A stretch of DNA of 64,000 nucleotides from an uncultured Desulfobacterium sp. (GCA_900258555.1 LT984857.1:121768-185767), one strand, 5' to 3'; positions 26,744-36,576 are shown, counted from the first letter of the stretch. The notes: generated by a model from the sequence alone, not told the origin. Made by a program: numbers and translations.

Positions 26744-27217
26744 TTATCCCTTTTCACCTTCTATTCTCTCCCTGAGGCTTAATACAGGAACCGGACAATG
26801 GCGGAATACCTTTTCCGCCGTGGAACCAAATAGTACATTGGCGAGGTTTGTGCGGCCCTTCGAACCCATTACTACCAAATCAACACCCTCTTCCTTAACT
26901 ATATTGATCAACTCGTTGAAGGGCATGCCGATGCGAAAAATCGTCTTTACATCAAGTTCCTTGCACTCGGCCTGCTCCAATAATTTCTGTACCTTTTGAG
27001 AACGCTCTGCTTTTTCTCTTTGAGCGTATTCGTTTACTGTAAGATCAATATTTGTCTGTAGTACCGACCTCATGGCCGCAATGTCCCTCTGATTGACCAC
27101 ATTTGCGACTATCAACTGAGTGCCCAAAGAATTTGCCAGATTAGCGGCATACCTTAGTGTGTATTCAGAATAAGCTGAAAAATCAATAGCAACCATAATC
27201 TTTGTTATCTGTTCCAA
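26744..27217 (-). CDS. Universal stress protein, UspA family
   Basis: A 157-aa single-domain Usp. It begins with [19 protein letters not shown] and contains the nucleotide loop [16 protein letters not shown] (G-x2-G-x9-G-S/T), so it belongs to the ATP-binding subclass. It ends at a position convergent with the PilZ gene. Confidence 0.92.
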   Translation of the reverse strand: MEQITKIMVAIDFSAYSEYTLRYAANLANSLGTQLIVANVVNQRDIAAMRSVLQTNIDLTVNEYAQREKAERSQKVQKLLEQAECKELDVKTIFRIGMPFNELINIVKEEGVDLVVMGSKGRTNLANVLFGSTAEKVFRHCPVPVLSLRERIEGEKG

Positions 27218-27309
27218 TGTTTTTGTCCGTCCTTTATTTATTTCTTGCTGAGCCGAATTTGATTCTAAGTGAAAATTTCCAGCCGACTCTGCTTCTCACC
27301 GTTCGCAAT

Positions 27310-27798
27310 CTAGTGTCTTTTTGCCAGGTGAGAAATCGAAAGATCAGGGTATATCCTATAAATCTTGTCGAACAAGAATACTTGTATTGCGAATAATGTC
27401 CAGAAAAGATCTTTAGTTATATGCCACCAGTTAATCGGGTCGCCGGCGTTTTCAAAACACCCACAACTGATAGGCACCCCCTTGATAAGGTTTATTGTCT
27501 GGCCTATGGCAAAGCATATCAGCAGCAGTGCAATAATGGATGATGCAGCCCTTGTAGACAGACCGATAATCAGGAACAGACCGCAGGTGAGTTCAACCCA
27601 CGGTAGATAGACCGCTATAAAGTTTAGAATCCAATAAGGAACCAACTGATAGGAGGCCAGGGCCTCTGCAAACTCCGCTGGATAAGGAATCTTGGACATA
27701 CTGGCGTACAGGAACAGAATGCCCAAATAAAACCTGAGGATGAGCGAGAGATATTCACTGGTAATAGCTCGTCTTACAATTGACCGTTTATCATTCAT
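27310..27798 (-). CDS. MauE/DoxX-family membrane protein
   Basis: A 162-aa integral membrane protein with about four helices (ILRFYLGILFLYASMSKI, WVELTCGLFLIIGL, SIIALLLICFAIGQTINL, LFWTLFAIQVFLF) and the conserved CGCF pair in PISCGCFENAG. MauE-type proteins are thought to pass reducing equivalents or disulfides across the membrane. It starts 4 bp after the stop of a secreted thioredoxin-like gene, so the two form an operon and probably a thiol-redox pair (inference). Confidence 0.85.
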   Translation of the reverse strand: MNDKRSIVRRAITSEYLSLILRFYLGILFLYASMSKIPYPAEFAEALASYQLVPYWILNFIAVYLPWVELTCGLFLIIGLSTRAASSIIALLLICFAIGQTINLIKGVPISCGCFENAGDPINWWHITKDLFWTLFAIQVFLFDKIYRIYPDLSISHLAKRH

Positions 27799-27802
27799 TG
27801 AG

Positions 27803-28402
27803 TTATTGAGTATTCTGGTTTTTATGAAATTCCTTTATCTTTGAAAAAAATCCTTCCATGTCATCGATTACTCCAAAGTGGACTGCCAGCACCTCACCGC
27901 TCTTGGACAAAATGATAAGGCACGGAAGCCCCGGCCTGCCTAACTTCTTCCAGATAGAAGTATCAGTATCCCTAAACAATGGGAAGGGGACATGCATAGA
28001 CGATTTCCACAAGTCAGTTTTATCCTTATCCGTACCAATGGAGAGGCCTAGTATTTTTACCTCATTAGACAGTTTTTCATCTTCTCTGATAAAATTATAG
28101 AGCTTGTTTAAGCCGGGGGCTTGGTTCCTGCAATGAGGACAATAGAAGCTGAAGGCTTCCATTATGATTATCTTGGCGGAAATATTAACGATGGAAAAAG
28201 AGCTCATATCTTTTAACCCTAAATACCTTTGGTCTTCAACAGTATCAGGGGCGTGTAATACAAACTCGGGCATCTTCATTCCGGCTGCAATCAATTTGAA
28301 TTCCACCTGATTGTCATCCCCAAATGCATGCTGGGATGAAATGCAGCTTAAGGCATAGACTAATGTGGCCAATATTAATGCAGTCAGCTTTTTTTTATTC
28401 AT
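27803..28402 (-). CDS. Exported thioredoxin-fold protein (TlpA/redoxin type)
   Basis: A 199-aa protein with an N-terminal signal sequence (MNKKKLTALILATLVYALS, cleavage near HAFG) and a thioredoxin-fold domain with active-site CPHC (FSFYCPHCRNQAPGL) and a cis-Pro segment GLPCLIIL. A periplasmic thiol-disulfide oxidoreductase is likely. I start it at 28402; a longer frame reaches 28723 but has no signal-like sequence and would run into motB. Upstream gene of the MauE pair. Confidence 0.82.
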   Translation of the reverse strand: MNKKKLTALILATLVYALSCISSQHAFGDDNQVEFKLIAAGMKMPEFVLHAPDTVEDQRYLGLKDMSSFSIVNISAKIIIMEAFSFYCPHCRNQAPGLNKLYNFIREDEKLSNEVKILGLSIGTDKDKTDLWKSSMHVPFPLFRDTDTSIWKKLGRPGLPCLIILSKSGEVLAVHFGVIDDMEGFFSKIKEFHKNQNTQ

Positions 28403-28574
28403 TTTTTTCGTCCCATTAAAAAAGACCCTGAAAGGCATTTTTTTATGTAGAATAGGGAGATTGCATTCAGGTGTCAAATAAAAATCGTAATTACTCAGGT
28501 AAATAGACTGATGGCTGAAGACTGAAGCTAAAGTGTCAAGTTGTACACAATTTGAGGTTAAAGGACTGGCATTT

Positions 28575-29504
28575 TCATTTGGGTGGGCTGACCTGTGCAT
28601 TTTTAGTAATCTGTGTTGCATTGACCAGCGGTTCATTAACCGGTGCAATAGCTGGTAGAGATTTTTCGGGCGACTTATAAAGAAGGATGCTGATTCTGCG
28701 GTTTCTGGGATCGTATGGGTCATCTTTGTTGATCAGTTTCTTGTCTGCAAAACCTGTGACCCTGATAATCTGGTTGACATCAAGTCCACTGGCAACCATC
28801 TGCTTGCGCGCTTCAGAAGCGCGTCCGAGTGAAAGCTCCCAATTGGTATATTCCTGAGAGGGGTAGGCTCGTGCGTCAGTATGACCCTCAATAGCTATTG
28901 GACCTTTAAAGTCTCTGACGGTTTCCGTAATCACCCTAAGCACCTCTTGTGCTCTGACAGTGAGCGTTGTGCTTCCAGTGGGAAACATCATGGACCCTTC
29001 GTTATCCACCATCTGAACTCGCACGCAGTTTTTAAAGCCATCAACTATCACCTGTGATTTCACATCGGCAAGTTCTTTCTCGATTATTTTTTTTAGACGC
29101 GACTGGAGTTCTTCTTTTTTCTGCTGCTCGGCAATTATGTCTTTCTTAGACAGAGACCGCTCATTGGCCTGGACTTCTTTACTGCCTTTACTGGCTTTTC
29201 GGTCTTTTTTGGCTTTTTTGTCTTCTCCGTTCGCCTCCTTTTCTGTGACCGATATGGGGGTCATTTTAGTCTGGGAAAGATCAATCAATGAAGAGGATGA
29301 GCTGCTATCAAAGATGCTGAAATATTTGAAATAGGCTGACACTCGCGCCCTTTGTTCAGTGGATGTCATGCTCAAAAGCCAGAGCAAAAGAAAAAAGGCC
29401 ATCATGGCAGTCACAAAATCGGCATATGCCACCTTCCAGGCGCCATGAGAACCGCCATGTTCCTCCGAGTGCTTGCGTCTTACTTTTCTTTTGTGCCCTT
29501 CCAT
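28575..29504 (-). CDS. motB: Flagellar motor stator protein MotB
   Basis: A 309-aa MotB. It has a basic N-terminus, one membrane helix with the proton-binding Asp (YADFVTAMMAFFLLLWLLS), a charged linker of about 80 residues rich in Lys/Glu, and an OmpA-type peptidoglycan-binding domain (EGHTDARAYPS, NWELSLGRASEAR, DPRNRRISI). With MotA it forms the stator. It overlaps motA by 25 bp. Confidence 0.95.
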   Translation of the reverse strand: MEGHKRKVRRKHSEEHGGSHGAWKVAYADFVTAMMAFFLLLWLLSMTSTEQRARVSAYFKYFSIFDSSSSSSLIDLSQTKMTPISVTEKEANGEDKKAKKDRKASKGSKEVQANERSLSKKDIIAEQQKKEELQSRLKKIIEKELADVKSQVIVDGFKNCVRVQMVDNEGSMMFPTGSTTLTVRAQEVLRVITETVRDFKGPIAIEGHTDARAYPSQEYTNWELSLGRASEARKQMVASGLDVNQIIRVTGFADKKLINKDDPYDPRNRRISILLYKSPEKSLPAIAPVNEPLVNATQITKNAQVSPPK

Positions 29505-30340
29505 TGCTTCATTTGCTCTTCAATTTCTTTTGTGGTCGGCCTCAAGGACGAGGGGATTTCCCTGCGTGCAGCCTCGATTGCGACCGTTGGGTTACTGTCA
29601 AATTTATTTATGGCCACCTTAATAACATTGAAAACCACCTGCCGATCTTTGACCTGATATTCCAAATTTGTGGCAATCGGCCCTACGAATCCATAAGCAG
29701 AAAGCACCCCCAAGAATGTGCCCACCAGGGCGGCCCCGATGCAGTGTCCCAGCACCTCAGGGGGCTCACTGATTTTTCCCATGGTTAAGACAACGCCCAA
29801 GACAGCTGCCACTATTCCGAGAGCAGGCAGGGCGTCAGCCACCTTTGCAATGCCCTGGGCGGGGATCATTGCCTCCTTGTAAGAGACCTCCAGATCAATT
29901 TCGATTAATTCGCTGACAATATCTGGGTCTACACCAAGGACAATAACACCCAGATTCTCCTTTATAAAACTAACAGCCTCTTCATCGGCCAGCATTTTTG
30001 GATGTCGGCGGAACAGCTCACTCTTGGCAGGATCTTCAATCTCCTTTTCCAGCGAAAGGATGCCCTCCTTACGCACCTTGACGAGTATGTCGTAGAGGAG
30101 CAGCAAGAGTTCAGAAAAAGTTTCCTTGGACGATCCTTTATGGGAGAAGACTTTTTTGACATCATTAAGGGTTGACTTAATGACATTGCCTGGAGACGAA
30201 ATAATAAAAGCCCCCGCGGCTGCACCATATATTATGACAAGCTCGGCTGGTTGAAAAAGGACGCTCAGATTGCCATGTTCCATTAGGTAACCTAAAATAA
30301 TCATACCAAATAAAACAGCTAACCCGATAATAGTATTCAT
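29480..30340 (-). CDS. motA: Flagellar motor stator protein MotA
   Basis: A 286-aa MotA with four membrane segments: near 5-20 (LAVLFGMIILGYLM), 32-48, 170-190 (ALGIVAAVLGVVLTMG) and 202-222 (IGAALVGTFLGVLSAYGFVG). The cytoplasmic loop between 2 and 3 carries the charged segment used for rotor contact. First motAB gene; a PilZ gene lies 43 bp upstream. Confidence 0.95.
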   Translation of the reverse strand: MNTIIGLAVLFGMIILGYLMEHGNLSVLFQPAELVIIYGAAAGAFIISSPGNVIKSTLNDVKKVFSHKGSSKETFSELLLLLYDILVKVRKEGILSLEKEIEDPAKSELFRRHPKMLADEEAVSFIKENLGVIVLGVDPDIVSELIEIDLEVSYKEAMIPAQGIAKVADALPALGIVAAVLGVVLTMGKISEPPEVLGHCIGAALVGTFLGVLSAYGFVGPIATNLEYQVKDRQVVFNVIKVAINKFDSNPTVAIEAARREIPSSLRPTTKEIEEQMKQWKGTKEK

Positions 30341-30382
30341 AAGATTCCTCGGTAATTATGCCTCTCATCTTCGGAAGAAAAG

Positions 30383-30955
30383 CTAAGAGGCATTTTCCCC
30401 TTTGCCTTCCCCATTGTCTGGGCTGTAGAGATATTCCAGTTGGTTTCGCAGCATGCCGCGCTGGCGTTGCAAAATATGGCGTGATAGCGCCTCTCGAACA
30501 TCATCTTCCATTTCGATGAATGTCACTGCCACTTCAAAGCCCTCTTCCGTCAGCTTCTGCACCCGTTCAACCAGGCCGTAAACCAAGAGCACTGAATAGG
30601 GGATGGATGACAGCATCATCTTGATCTCAAGAATGTCCCCAACGGCATAGGCATCGGGGAGCGTCAAGCAAATGCCACCTTCGCTAAGATTGACCTGATA
30701 GTTCTCAACATTGGTTAAACCGCTGTCCTGGGCCGAAAGCCTTGCCAGGATAAGATTCAGCTTGGCATCTATTGCCGTCAGCATCCTTAACAAATGTGGA
30801 TCGCTCTGCAGATCGTCCTCGGCAAGGACCGGTTCAAATGACGACTGCAACAAGCCGGGAATTATCCTGGCCTTTAGTGCGCTGGTAGAGGGAGGCATTT
30901 TTTGAAGAATCAAGGGGATAACATCGTTGACTCTAAAAAATTGACGTTTTTCCAT
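30383..30955 (-). CDS. PilZ-domain protein upstream of motAB
   Basis: A 190-aa protein opening with MEKRQFFRVNDVIPL (the PilZ basic motif) and with a central NLSEGGICL motif near residue 110. The region between is longer than in plain PilZ proteins and is helical. The position in front of motAB suggests a YcgR-like c-di-GMP brake on the motor, inferred from context. A 271-bp gap upstream (30956-31226) has no gene. Confidence 0.8.
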   Translation of the reverse strand: MEKRQFFRVNDVIPLILQKMPPSTSALKARIIPGLLQSSFEPVLAEDDLQSDPHLLRMLTAIDAKLNLILARLSAQDSGLTNVENYQVNLSEGGICLTLPDAYAVGDILEIKMMLSSIPYSVLLVYGLVERVQKLTEEGFEVAVTFIEMEDDVREALSRHILQRQRGMLRNQLEYLYSPDNGEGKGENAS

Positions 30956-31226
30956 ATGGCTCCAGTTGGGTTGTGATCAGCCTGACAGAGGCTGCCTACG
31001 CTGCATCATTGGGTTTTGCTGACTTCCTAATAGAAAAATTGGCCCTGCGCCCTTTTCTCAATTCGTACACGGTCATATCACGCACCTAAGGTTTTGCAAA
31101 AAGCTTGCCATACAGCTTTGACTGGGCAGAAGAAGGTGTGAAGGAACCGACTCTGATTTATTAGACCGGATATCTAATCTCAATATGGAGATTCATGGAA
31201 GGAAGGAGGCAACTTAACTGGATTTG

Positions 31227-32138
31227 TTATGGTTTGACCGGATAACCATTTTCCATCCAGGCATCTAGCCCATCTTTTAGAATCATTGTATGCTTGTGTC
31301 CGCGGAGATAAAGCTTTTTGGCCACCTGCTCATCATAGTGGCTGCTGAAAGTCCTGCCATATACTATAATATCTTTTTCCTTGTTCATATCGCTAAACCC
31401 CATCATATACATAATATCAAACAAGGCCAAGGGCATATTGACAGCGCCTTCTATGTGCATCATATCATAGAGGGTGGAAGGCCTTGCGTCCACAAAGACG
31501 GCATCTCCGCCCTTGTGTTTTTCCGCCGCTACAGGAGGATCAACCACTAAGACCTCTTTTTCAGCGACAATGTTAGGGATCAGTCTTATCCCGTTGGGAT
31601 TTGAGTTGTTGAATATTATGCCGCACAACAGGCTCACGGAAAAAATGACAAACCAGTCAACCCATGAAGATCTGGACACCTGGAGCCGGTGTTCAGACTT
31701 CTGTTTAATTACCTGAATATTCCTTGCAAGATACTTGGACATCTGTTTGGCAAATGCAAATGAGACACTGGGCCATTCTTTTAGAATTTCGTCAAACTGG
31801 TCTTTGGATAGAACAGTAAGATGAGTTTCATCCATTGTCTCCACATTCACCCACCTGAAATCATCCGTCAGGATAGCAAGTTGGCCGAAAAAATCTCCCG
31901 GACCCAATTTGGCCAAGAGGATCTCCTCCCCCCTCTTGCTTTTCTTGAACAGACGAACCCTTCCGCGATTAATCATGTAAAAACTATCTCCTGGGTCACC
32001 CTCCCGAAATACGATTGTATTAGACGGAAAAACCAGATATTGAGCATCCTTTGCGAGCTCAACCAGTTTGTCTTTGGGCAATTCCTTAAAGAGAGGATTA
32101 TTCGCTAGACAGGTTTCTTTTTGATCAATCAATGTCAT
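31227..32138 (-). CDS. Cyclic-nucleotide-binding / membrane / rhodanese-like fusion
   Basis: A 303-aa protein in three parts: a cNMP-binding domain (about 10-145; FREGDPGDSFYMINRGRVRL, LGPGDFFGQLAIL), one membrane helix (about 163-180, WFVIFSVSLLCGIIFNN), and a C-terminal rhodanese fold (about 185-303; VFVDARPSTLYDMMHIEGAVN, LKDGLDAWMENGYPV). The catalytic Cys of rhodanese is missing: the strand that should end in Tyr-Cys reads IVYGRTFSS. It is therefore probably a sensor or binding module, not a sulfurtransferase. The rhodanese part would be on the periplasmic side if the cNMP domain is cytoplasmic. Confidence 0.85.
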   Translation of the reverse strand: MTLIDQKETCLANNPLFKELPKDKLVELAKDAQYLVFPSNTIVFREGDPGDSFYMINRGRVRLFKKSKRGEEILLAKLGPGDFFGQLAILTDDFRWVNVETMDETHLTVLSKDQFDEILKEWPSVSFAFAKQMSKYLARNIQVIKQKSEHRLQVSRSSWVDWFVIFSVSLLCGIIFNNSNPNGIRLIPNIVAEKEVLVVDPPVAAEKHKGGDAVFVDARPSTLYDMMHIEGAVNMPLALFDIMYMMGFSDMNKEKDIIVYGRTFSSHYDEQVAKKLYLRGHKHTMILKDGLDAWMENGYPVKP

Positions 32139-32473
32139 TATGTCTGCTCAGATAAAGGGGCTTCAATGAGAATCTCTGGGCAGAATGGTCACTTGTGGGC
32201 GGGTAAAAATCAATGGACACAAGTTTCCTCTCATATCCTTATTCAATAAAATTGAACGATACTTTCGGTGCGTACCTATTTGTTCCGACAAAATTCAGGG
32301 GTTCGTCAGACACTCCCCACCGTTGAACTCAGACTCAGGCCATAGCTATCCCTTCCGAAATTGCACTGCCGCAAGAAATAGTAAAGCTGCTTTGAAGAGC
32401 CTGCTATTGGGGATCAGACAAAGACGGCCTGAAAATGAAATGCAAAAAGGGGTGACCGTTTTTCAGCCTTTCC

Positions 32474-32719
32474 CTATTCTGTCCGCCAGACTCGGACGCC
32501 GTTTTCATCACGGTCAAGCAAGGTCTTGAACTTCTTTCCTGTCTTGTCACCGTAATAACGTGCGGCTGGACCAACCACCCTCTTTAGGTTATATAGATTC
32601 TCTTCATTTTCAGCGGCAATGAATACCGAGTCCCCAACGTTCATCTCAGGCCAGGGGTATTTTACCTTTGAGTGCACTTCGGGAATTGCGACCTTCTTCT
32701 CAATCTTACCAATTTTCAT
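32474..32719 (-). CDS. Small conserved protein of unknown function (81 aa)
   Basis: An 81-aa basic protein (MKIGKIEKKVAIPEVHSK, MNVGDSVFIAAENEENLYN, ending NGVRVWRTE). The family is not recognised; similar small proteins occur in phage and host accessory regions. The 335-bp gap downstream (32139-32473) holds no supported gene. Confidence 0.55.
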   Translation of the reverse strand: MKIGKIEKKVAIPEVHSKVKYPWPEMNVGDSVFIAAENEENLYNLKRVVGPAARYYGDKTGKKFKTLLDRDENGVRVWRTE

Positions 32720-32808
32720 TTCTAACCTACAAAAATTAAATTAACAATTTCTGACCGCCCCTTATAATAATAAAATGAGACAGAATCAACCTATTTTTTA
32801 AAGACTTA

Positions 32809-33480
32809 CTAGAGGGCCTGGTTAATCATCTCAAGGTCGAGTATCTTCTCTACCACGGCGGAAAGTGCATTATTGAGTTCCTGTTGAACCCTTTCCGCTG
32901 AAAAGCTTATATGCTTTAACTCAGATGAGCCCTCAATAGTTGAGCGGTACAGTATTTTTTTCTGACGGACATCGCCGAATACGATATTCAACTTTACTCT
33001 GGCCTCATATTTCTCTTGAAATAGACTGCTTCGACATACAACCCCAAGCTCTTCTATTGATCCCCCTATAATGAATTCCCCACAGTCGGCAGGAAAAGAA
33101 TCAGAATCAAGGTCCCAGTCGGCTATATCTTCTCTTACTGTGTAGCCTAAACGCTTTAGATATTCTTTAATGGCGGATACAACCGCATGGTTTGCATCCT
33201 CGAATTGGCTTGTAACGTCAACTTCGCTTCCCCCTGACATCAGCCTTTTTCCCACTAAGGCCTTGTTACTCCAAGACCTGTTGTCCTGAAAACCTGCAAC
33301 AGCAAAGATTGCATTGACAGGGGCTATATCATTATCAATTACATCCTGCTGCGGCACATACTGAAGACTGATAGAATAAAAGGGGGCATGGCCGCATGAG
33401 ATCAGACACAAAGACATCGCACTGAACCATAGCAGATGAACCAGGATATTTGATAACCTGCCTATTGCTTTATGCTCCAT
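32809..33480 (-). CDS. Lipoprotein, YajG-like
   Basis: A 223-aa protein with a lipoprotein signal (hydrophobic stretch, then lipobox LISC near residue 28). The body alternates strands and helices (FAVAGFQDNRSWSN, VSAIKEYLKRLGYTV, RVKLNIVFGDV), resembling the YajG/LPS-assembly-like lipoprotein group. Probably anchored to the outer membrane. No operon partner is evident. Family assignment is tentative. Confidence 0.65.
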   Translation of the reverse strand: MEHKAIGRLSNILVHLLWFSAMSLCLISCGHAPFYSISLQYVPQQDVIDNDIAPVNAIFAVAGFQDNRSWSNKALVGKRLMSGGSEVDVTSQFEDANHAVVSAIKEYLKRLGYTVREDIADWDLDSDSFPADCGEFIIGGSIEELGVVCRSSLFQEKYEARVKLNIVFGDVRQKKILYRSTIEGSSELKHISFSAERVQQELNNALSAVVEKILDLEMINQAL

Positions 33481-33682
33481 AATCCTTCCTCCCTATTGCG
33501 ACACCCCATTTGATAAAAGCAGGTGTGGTTAGCTTGGCTCAAAAATTGTCCTTAATTAATATTTTCCTTTGATAGAAGCAAGGAAAAACCAGGCATAAGG
33601 ATGCTCGCTGTTCAGTCATTTCATTGAACGGACAAACGATAAAATTATCTTTCCTTGTTATTTCGTGGGATGATTCATTTTT

Positions 33683-34243
33683 TCAAATCCCAAACATCTC
33701 TTTTTTATATTCCATATAGTATCTTAAAAAAGCTGCCAAAATTAATGAATGGTTTATCTCTCCTTCCCGTATAAGGCGGGGAACATCTGAAAATGGACGA
33801 AGCAGGACCTCAATATCTTCTTTATCATCCAGGTGCTGTCTTCCTGCAAGATAGACGTCCTTAGCCAAGAAGGTGTGACACCGATTGTTTTGGATAGCGG
33901 GATTGGCAAAGACGCTTCCCAGGGCAATCATTTGCCTGGCCTGATATCCGGTCTCCTCACGGAGTTCATTTATGGCGGTTTCCTCCGGTGTTGCCTTTCC
34001 CTCTACAAGCCCTCCGGGGATCTCAAGGGTCAGGGACCTAATGCCATGGCGGTATTGCCGTATCAGAACGATCTCATTTTCCGGGGTAACAGGTATTACA
34101 TTGACCCATTCAGTGGATTCCAAGACGAAAAAGTCATATTCCTCTCCTGTACGGGGTGAACGCGCCCTGTCTGTTCTAAAACCGAAAATGCCATATGAGG
34201 TTTGATTCCCACTGGAGATCACCTCCCACGGTCTTACAACCAT
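33683..34243 (-). CDS. Nudix hydrolase, ADP-ribose pyrophosphatase-like
   Basis: A 186-aa Nudix protein. The box reads GLVEGKATPEETAINELR and then EETG, keeping the catalytic ELREE part. The first Glu of the consensus is Ala and the Arg before the central Glu is Asn, so metal binding may be altered. RQYRHGIRSLTLEIPGG is typical of ADP-ribose or nucleoside-diphosphate-sugar pyrophosphatases. It starts right at the end of the dinG-like gene, so they are likely cotranscribed. Confidence 0.85.
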   Translation of the reverse strand: MVVRPWEVISSGNQTSYGIFGFRTDRARSPRTGEEYDFFVLESTEWVNVIPVTPENEIVLIRQYRHGIRSLTLEIPGGLVEGKATPEETAINELREETGYQARQMIALGSVFANPAIQNNRCHTFLAKDVYLAGRQHLDDKEDIEVLLRPFSDVPRLIREGEINHSLILAAFLRYYMEYKKEMFGI

Positions 34244-36220
34244 TTAAGCCTCTCCTTTCATATCTTCAAAGAAACTGCTGATATCCGACAGCTTGTGACT
34301 GATCGGGATCTTTGGCAGGCTGTTCAAAAAAAACTTGCCATACCTGCTCTTAATTATCCTGTTGTCCAGGACAGCCAAAACTCCCCTGTCCGTGCCCTTT
34401 CTTATCAGCCTCCCCATACCCTGCTTGAGTGCAATAATTGCAGATGGCAGTTGGTACTCCATAAACGGATTTTTCCCCTGTTCTCGTATGGCATTGATCT
34501 TGGCGGCAACCAGCGGCTCCCCAGGAGAGTCAAAAGGCAGCTTGTCTATGATCAGACAACTTAGCGACTCCCCAGGCACGTCAACCCCCTGCCAGAAACT
34601 GGAGGTGCCAAGTAGCACAGAGTGGATATCATGCCTGAATGAATCAAGCAATACAGATCTGGGCGAGTCACCCTGCTTCAATATGGTGTAAGGGATTTTG
34701 TCCTTCAAGATATTCCACACAAGGTTCATGTTGTGGTAGCTGGTAAATAATACAAGGGCCCGCCCCTGTGTAATCTCTATTAGATCGAGTATCCTTTGGG
34801 CGATTTCAGGCCCGAAATCCGGATGACCGGGTGCGGGTAACTCATCGGGGACATAGAGCAGGGTCTGGGTCATGAAATCAAAGTGCGAGGGGAATATCCC
34901 CTCGATGGCGTCCCCTGGCAGGTCCAGACGTGAGCGGATATAATCAAAATTTCCGTTTGTAGAAAGGGTGGCCGATGTAAATATGATCGTCTGCACCTTC
35001 TGGTAGAGCAGCTCTTTCATCTTTTCAGAGATGTTCAGTGGTGACACGTGTAGCACCAGGCTTTTTTTCCTCTTCTCATACCAGTTGAGCCAGTCAGTGG
35101 ACCTCTTCCACAGTATTTGATCCAGAAGGCGTTCAAGCTCCGCGGCCCTGAGCGCCAATGCATACAAAGAGACATTGCCTTGCGCCAGGACAGCATCAGA
35201 AGAGGGATCGTCATCGCTTAATCCCGTTCCATCAAATAATTCATATAAGGATTTAAGCCCACGGCTTATCCGCCTTGCCGGGCCATTACCTATTGCAGAA
35301 AGTGTTTCATGGTCCAGGATGCCCTTATCAGGCCTCTCATCAAAGAGGGTCTTAAGCTCCTCGATTGCCGCCTTGATGTTAGTAATCTGGATCTTTAGTT
35401 TTCCTTCGGAGGGATCATGGAGCCCCTTTACCCGCTTTTCCAGGTCAGATGTCAAATCTGAAAGCTGGTTCGAGCTGAAGCTTTCGCCTAGATATGTGGT
35501 GCCTATCTCTTCAATGTCGTGGGCCTCATCAAAAAGAGCCGCCTGAAAGCGAGGGATGATTTCACCAAACCCAGACTGTTTTACCTTCAGGTCAGAAAAA
35601 AACAGGTGATGATTTACAATGATGATCCTGGTCTTTGCGGCCTTACTGCGAAGCCTTCCCAAATAGCACTCGGATGCGAATATACACTCCGGTCCCAGGC
35701 ACTGATCTGATGTGGAGGACAGTGCATCCCAGAGGGTGTCATCATCCGCCATCCAGGGAATTTCCGCCCGATCGGCAAAAGAAGTATTAATCAGCCATTG
35801 CTCCAGTCTTTGTTTTACCTCTGAAAGGCCTGTAAAAAGGGATGACTGAGAAAAAAACTGATGGTACTTGTGCAGGCAGAGATAATTTCTTCGGCCCTTC
35901 ATGATCATTGCATCAATACTAAGACCTGTTGCTTCGGCAAGGAGAGGTATATCCTTATGAAAGATCTGTTCTTGTAGATTTTTTGTGCCCGTAGAAATGA
36001 CTGCCTTTTTTCCGCTCAATACAATGGGGACAAGGTAGCCTAAGGTCTTTCCAGTGCCTGTGCCCGCCTCAACTATCGCGGGCATCTTTTGGTCAATAGA
36101 TTCCCATATCAGATTGGCCATGGCCAACTGTGACGGACGGAATTCAAAGCCATCAAGGAATCTCGCCAGAAGCCCGTCAGGGCCAAGGATCTCTTCAATT
36201 GTCATTGGGGTGTCAGGCAT
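34244..36220 (-). CDS. DinG/YoaA-family ATP-dependent DNA helicase
   Basis: A 658-aa superfamily 2 helicase. Walker A is EAGTGTGKTLGY and the DEAH box is ALFDEAHDIEE. Four cysteines suited to an XPD-like [4Fe-4S] cluster lie between (NYLCLHKYHQ, then CLGPECIFASEC). Motifs V and VI (LLGTSSFWQGVDVPGE, QGMGRLIRKGTDRG) close the second RecA domain. Predicted 5'-3' helicase in DNA repair. Length and cluster fit DinG/YoaA. The 355-bp upstream gap holds only the AbiE promoter. Confidence 0.92.
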   Translation of the reverse strand: MPDTPMTIEEILGPDGLLARFLDGFEFRPSQLAMANLIWESIDQKMPAIVEAGTGTGKTLGYLVPIVLSGKKAVISTGTKNLQEQIFHKDIPLLAEATGLSIDAMIMKGRRNYLCLHKYHQFFSQSSLFTGLSEVKQRLEQWLINTSFADRAEIPWMADDDTLWDALSSTSDQCLGPECIFASECYLGRLRSKAAKTRIIIVNHHLFFSDLKVKQSGFGEIIPRFQAALFDEAHDIEEIGTTYLGESFSSNQLSDLTSDLEKRVKGLHDPSEGKLKIQITNIKAAIEELKTLFDERPDKGILDHETLSAIGNGPARRISRGLKSLYELFDGTGLSDDDPSSDAVLAQGNVSLYALALRAAELERLLDQILWKRSTDWLNWYEKRKKSLVLHVSPLNISEKMKELLYQKVQTIIFTSATLSTNGNFDYIRSRLDLPGDAIEGIFPSHFDFMTQTLLYVPDELPAPGHPDFGPEIAQRILDLIEITQGRALVLFTSYHNMNLVWNILKDKIPYTILKQGDSPRSVLLDSFRHDIHSVLLGTSSFWQGVDVPGESLSCLIIDKLPFDSPGEPLVAAKINAIREQGKNPFMEYQLPSAIIALKQGMGRLIRKGTDRGVLAVLDNRIIKSRYGKFFLNSLPKIPISHKLSDISSFFEDMKGEA

Positions 36221-36520
36221 GCGGCAAATATAGTTTCAGGCAAGGATTCAGTCAATGAAGAAGCCGCGGGGACTACATAATATAGGCTTTAGCTCCAATC
36301 CATGCCTGACACCATTAGTTCGTAAGACGGTATGAAAAAATACCTTTTTGTGGCAGTGGCCCTCGTGCATTCAAATGGCCAAAGTCAAAGTCAACCCCCT
36401 TTCCAACTCCCCAAATCGGCATCCAGTTTAAAATTCACCTGTAAAGTGAACATAGGGTTTACAAGATTCAACTTTTGCAGCGATATTTTATGCAAATCAG
36501 ACTTTTAGTAAACAAAAGGT

Positions 36521-36549
36521 TTGTCAAACGTCTTTAATGCATATATAAT
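36521..36549 (+). promoter_or_regulatory. Candidate sigma-70 promoter of the AbiE-like pair
   Basis: TTGTCA (36521-36526), a 17-bp spacer and a perfect TATAAT (36544-36549), 28 bp before the antitoxin ATG. A small inverted repeat (ACAAA/TTTGT) overlaps the -35 box and could be the antitoxin operator. Confidence 0.6.
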
Positions 36550-36576
36550 CCATGCATCCAAGGAGAACTATAAACC

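Noticed and set aside
27803-28723. 306-codon version of the TlpA-like gene
   Set aside because: The added 107 residues are not protein-like and overlap motB; the signal peptide begins at 28402.
32185-32529. 114-codon plus-strand frame
   Set aside because: Overlaps the 81-aa gene antisense and has no recognisable sequence or ribosome site.
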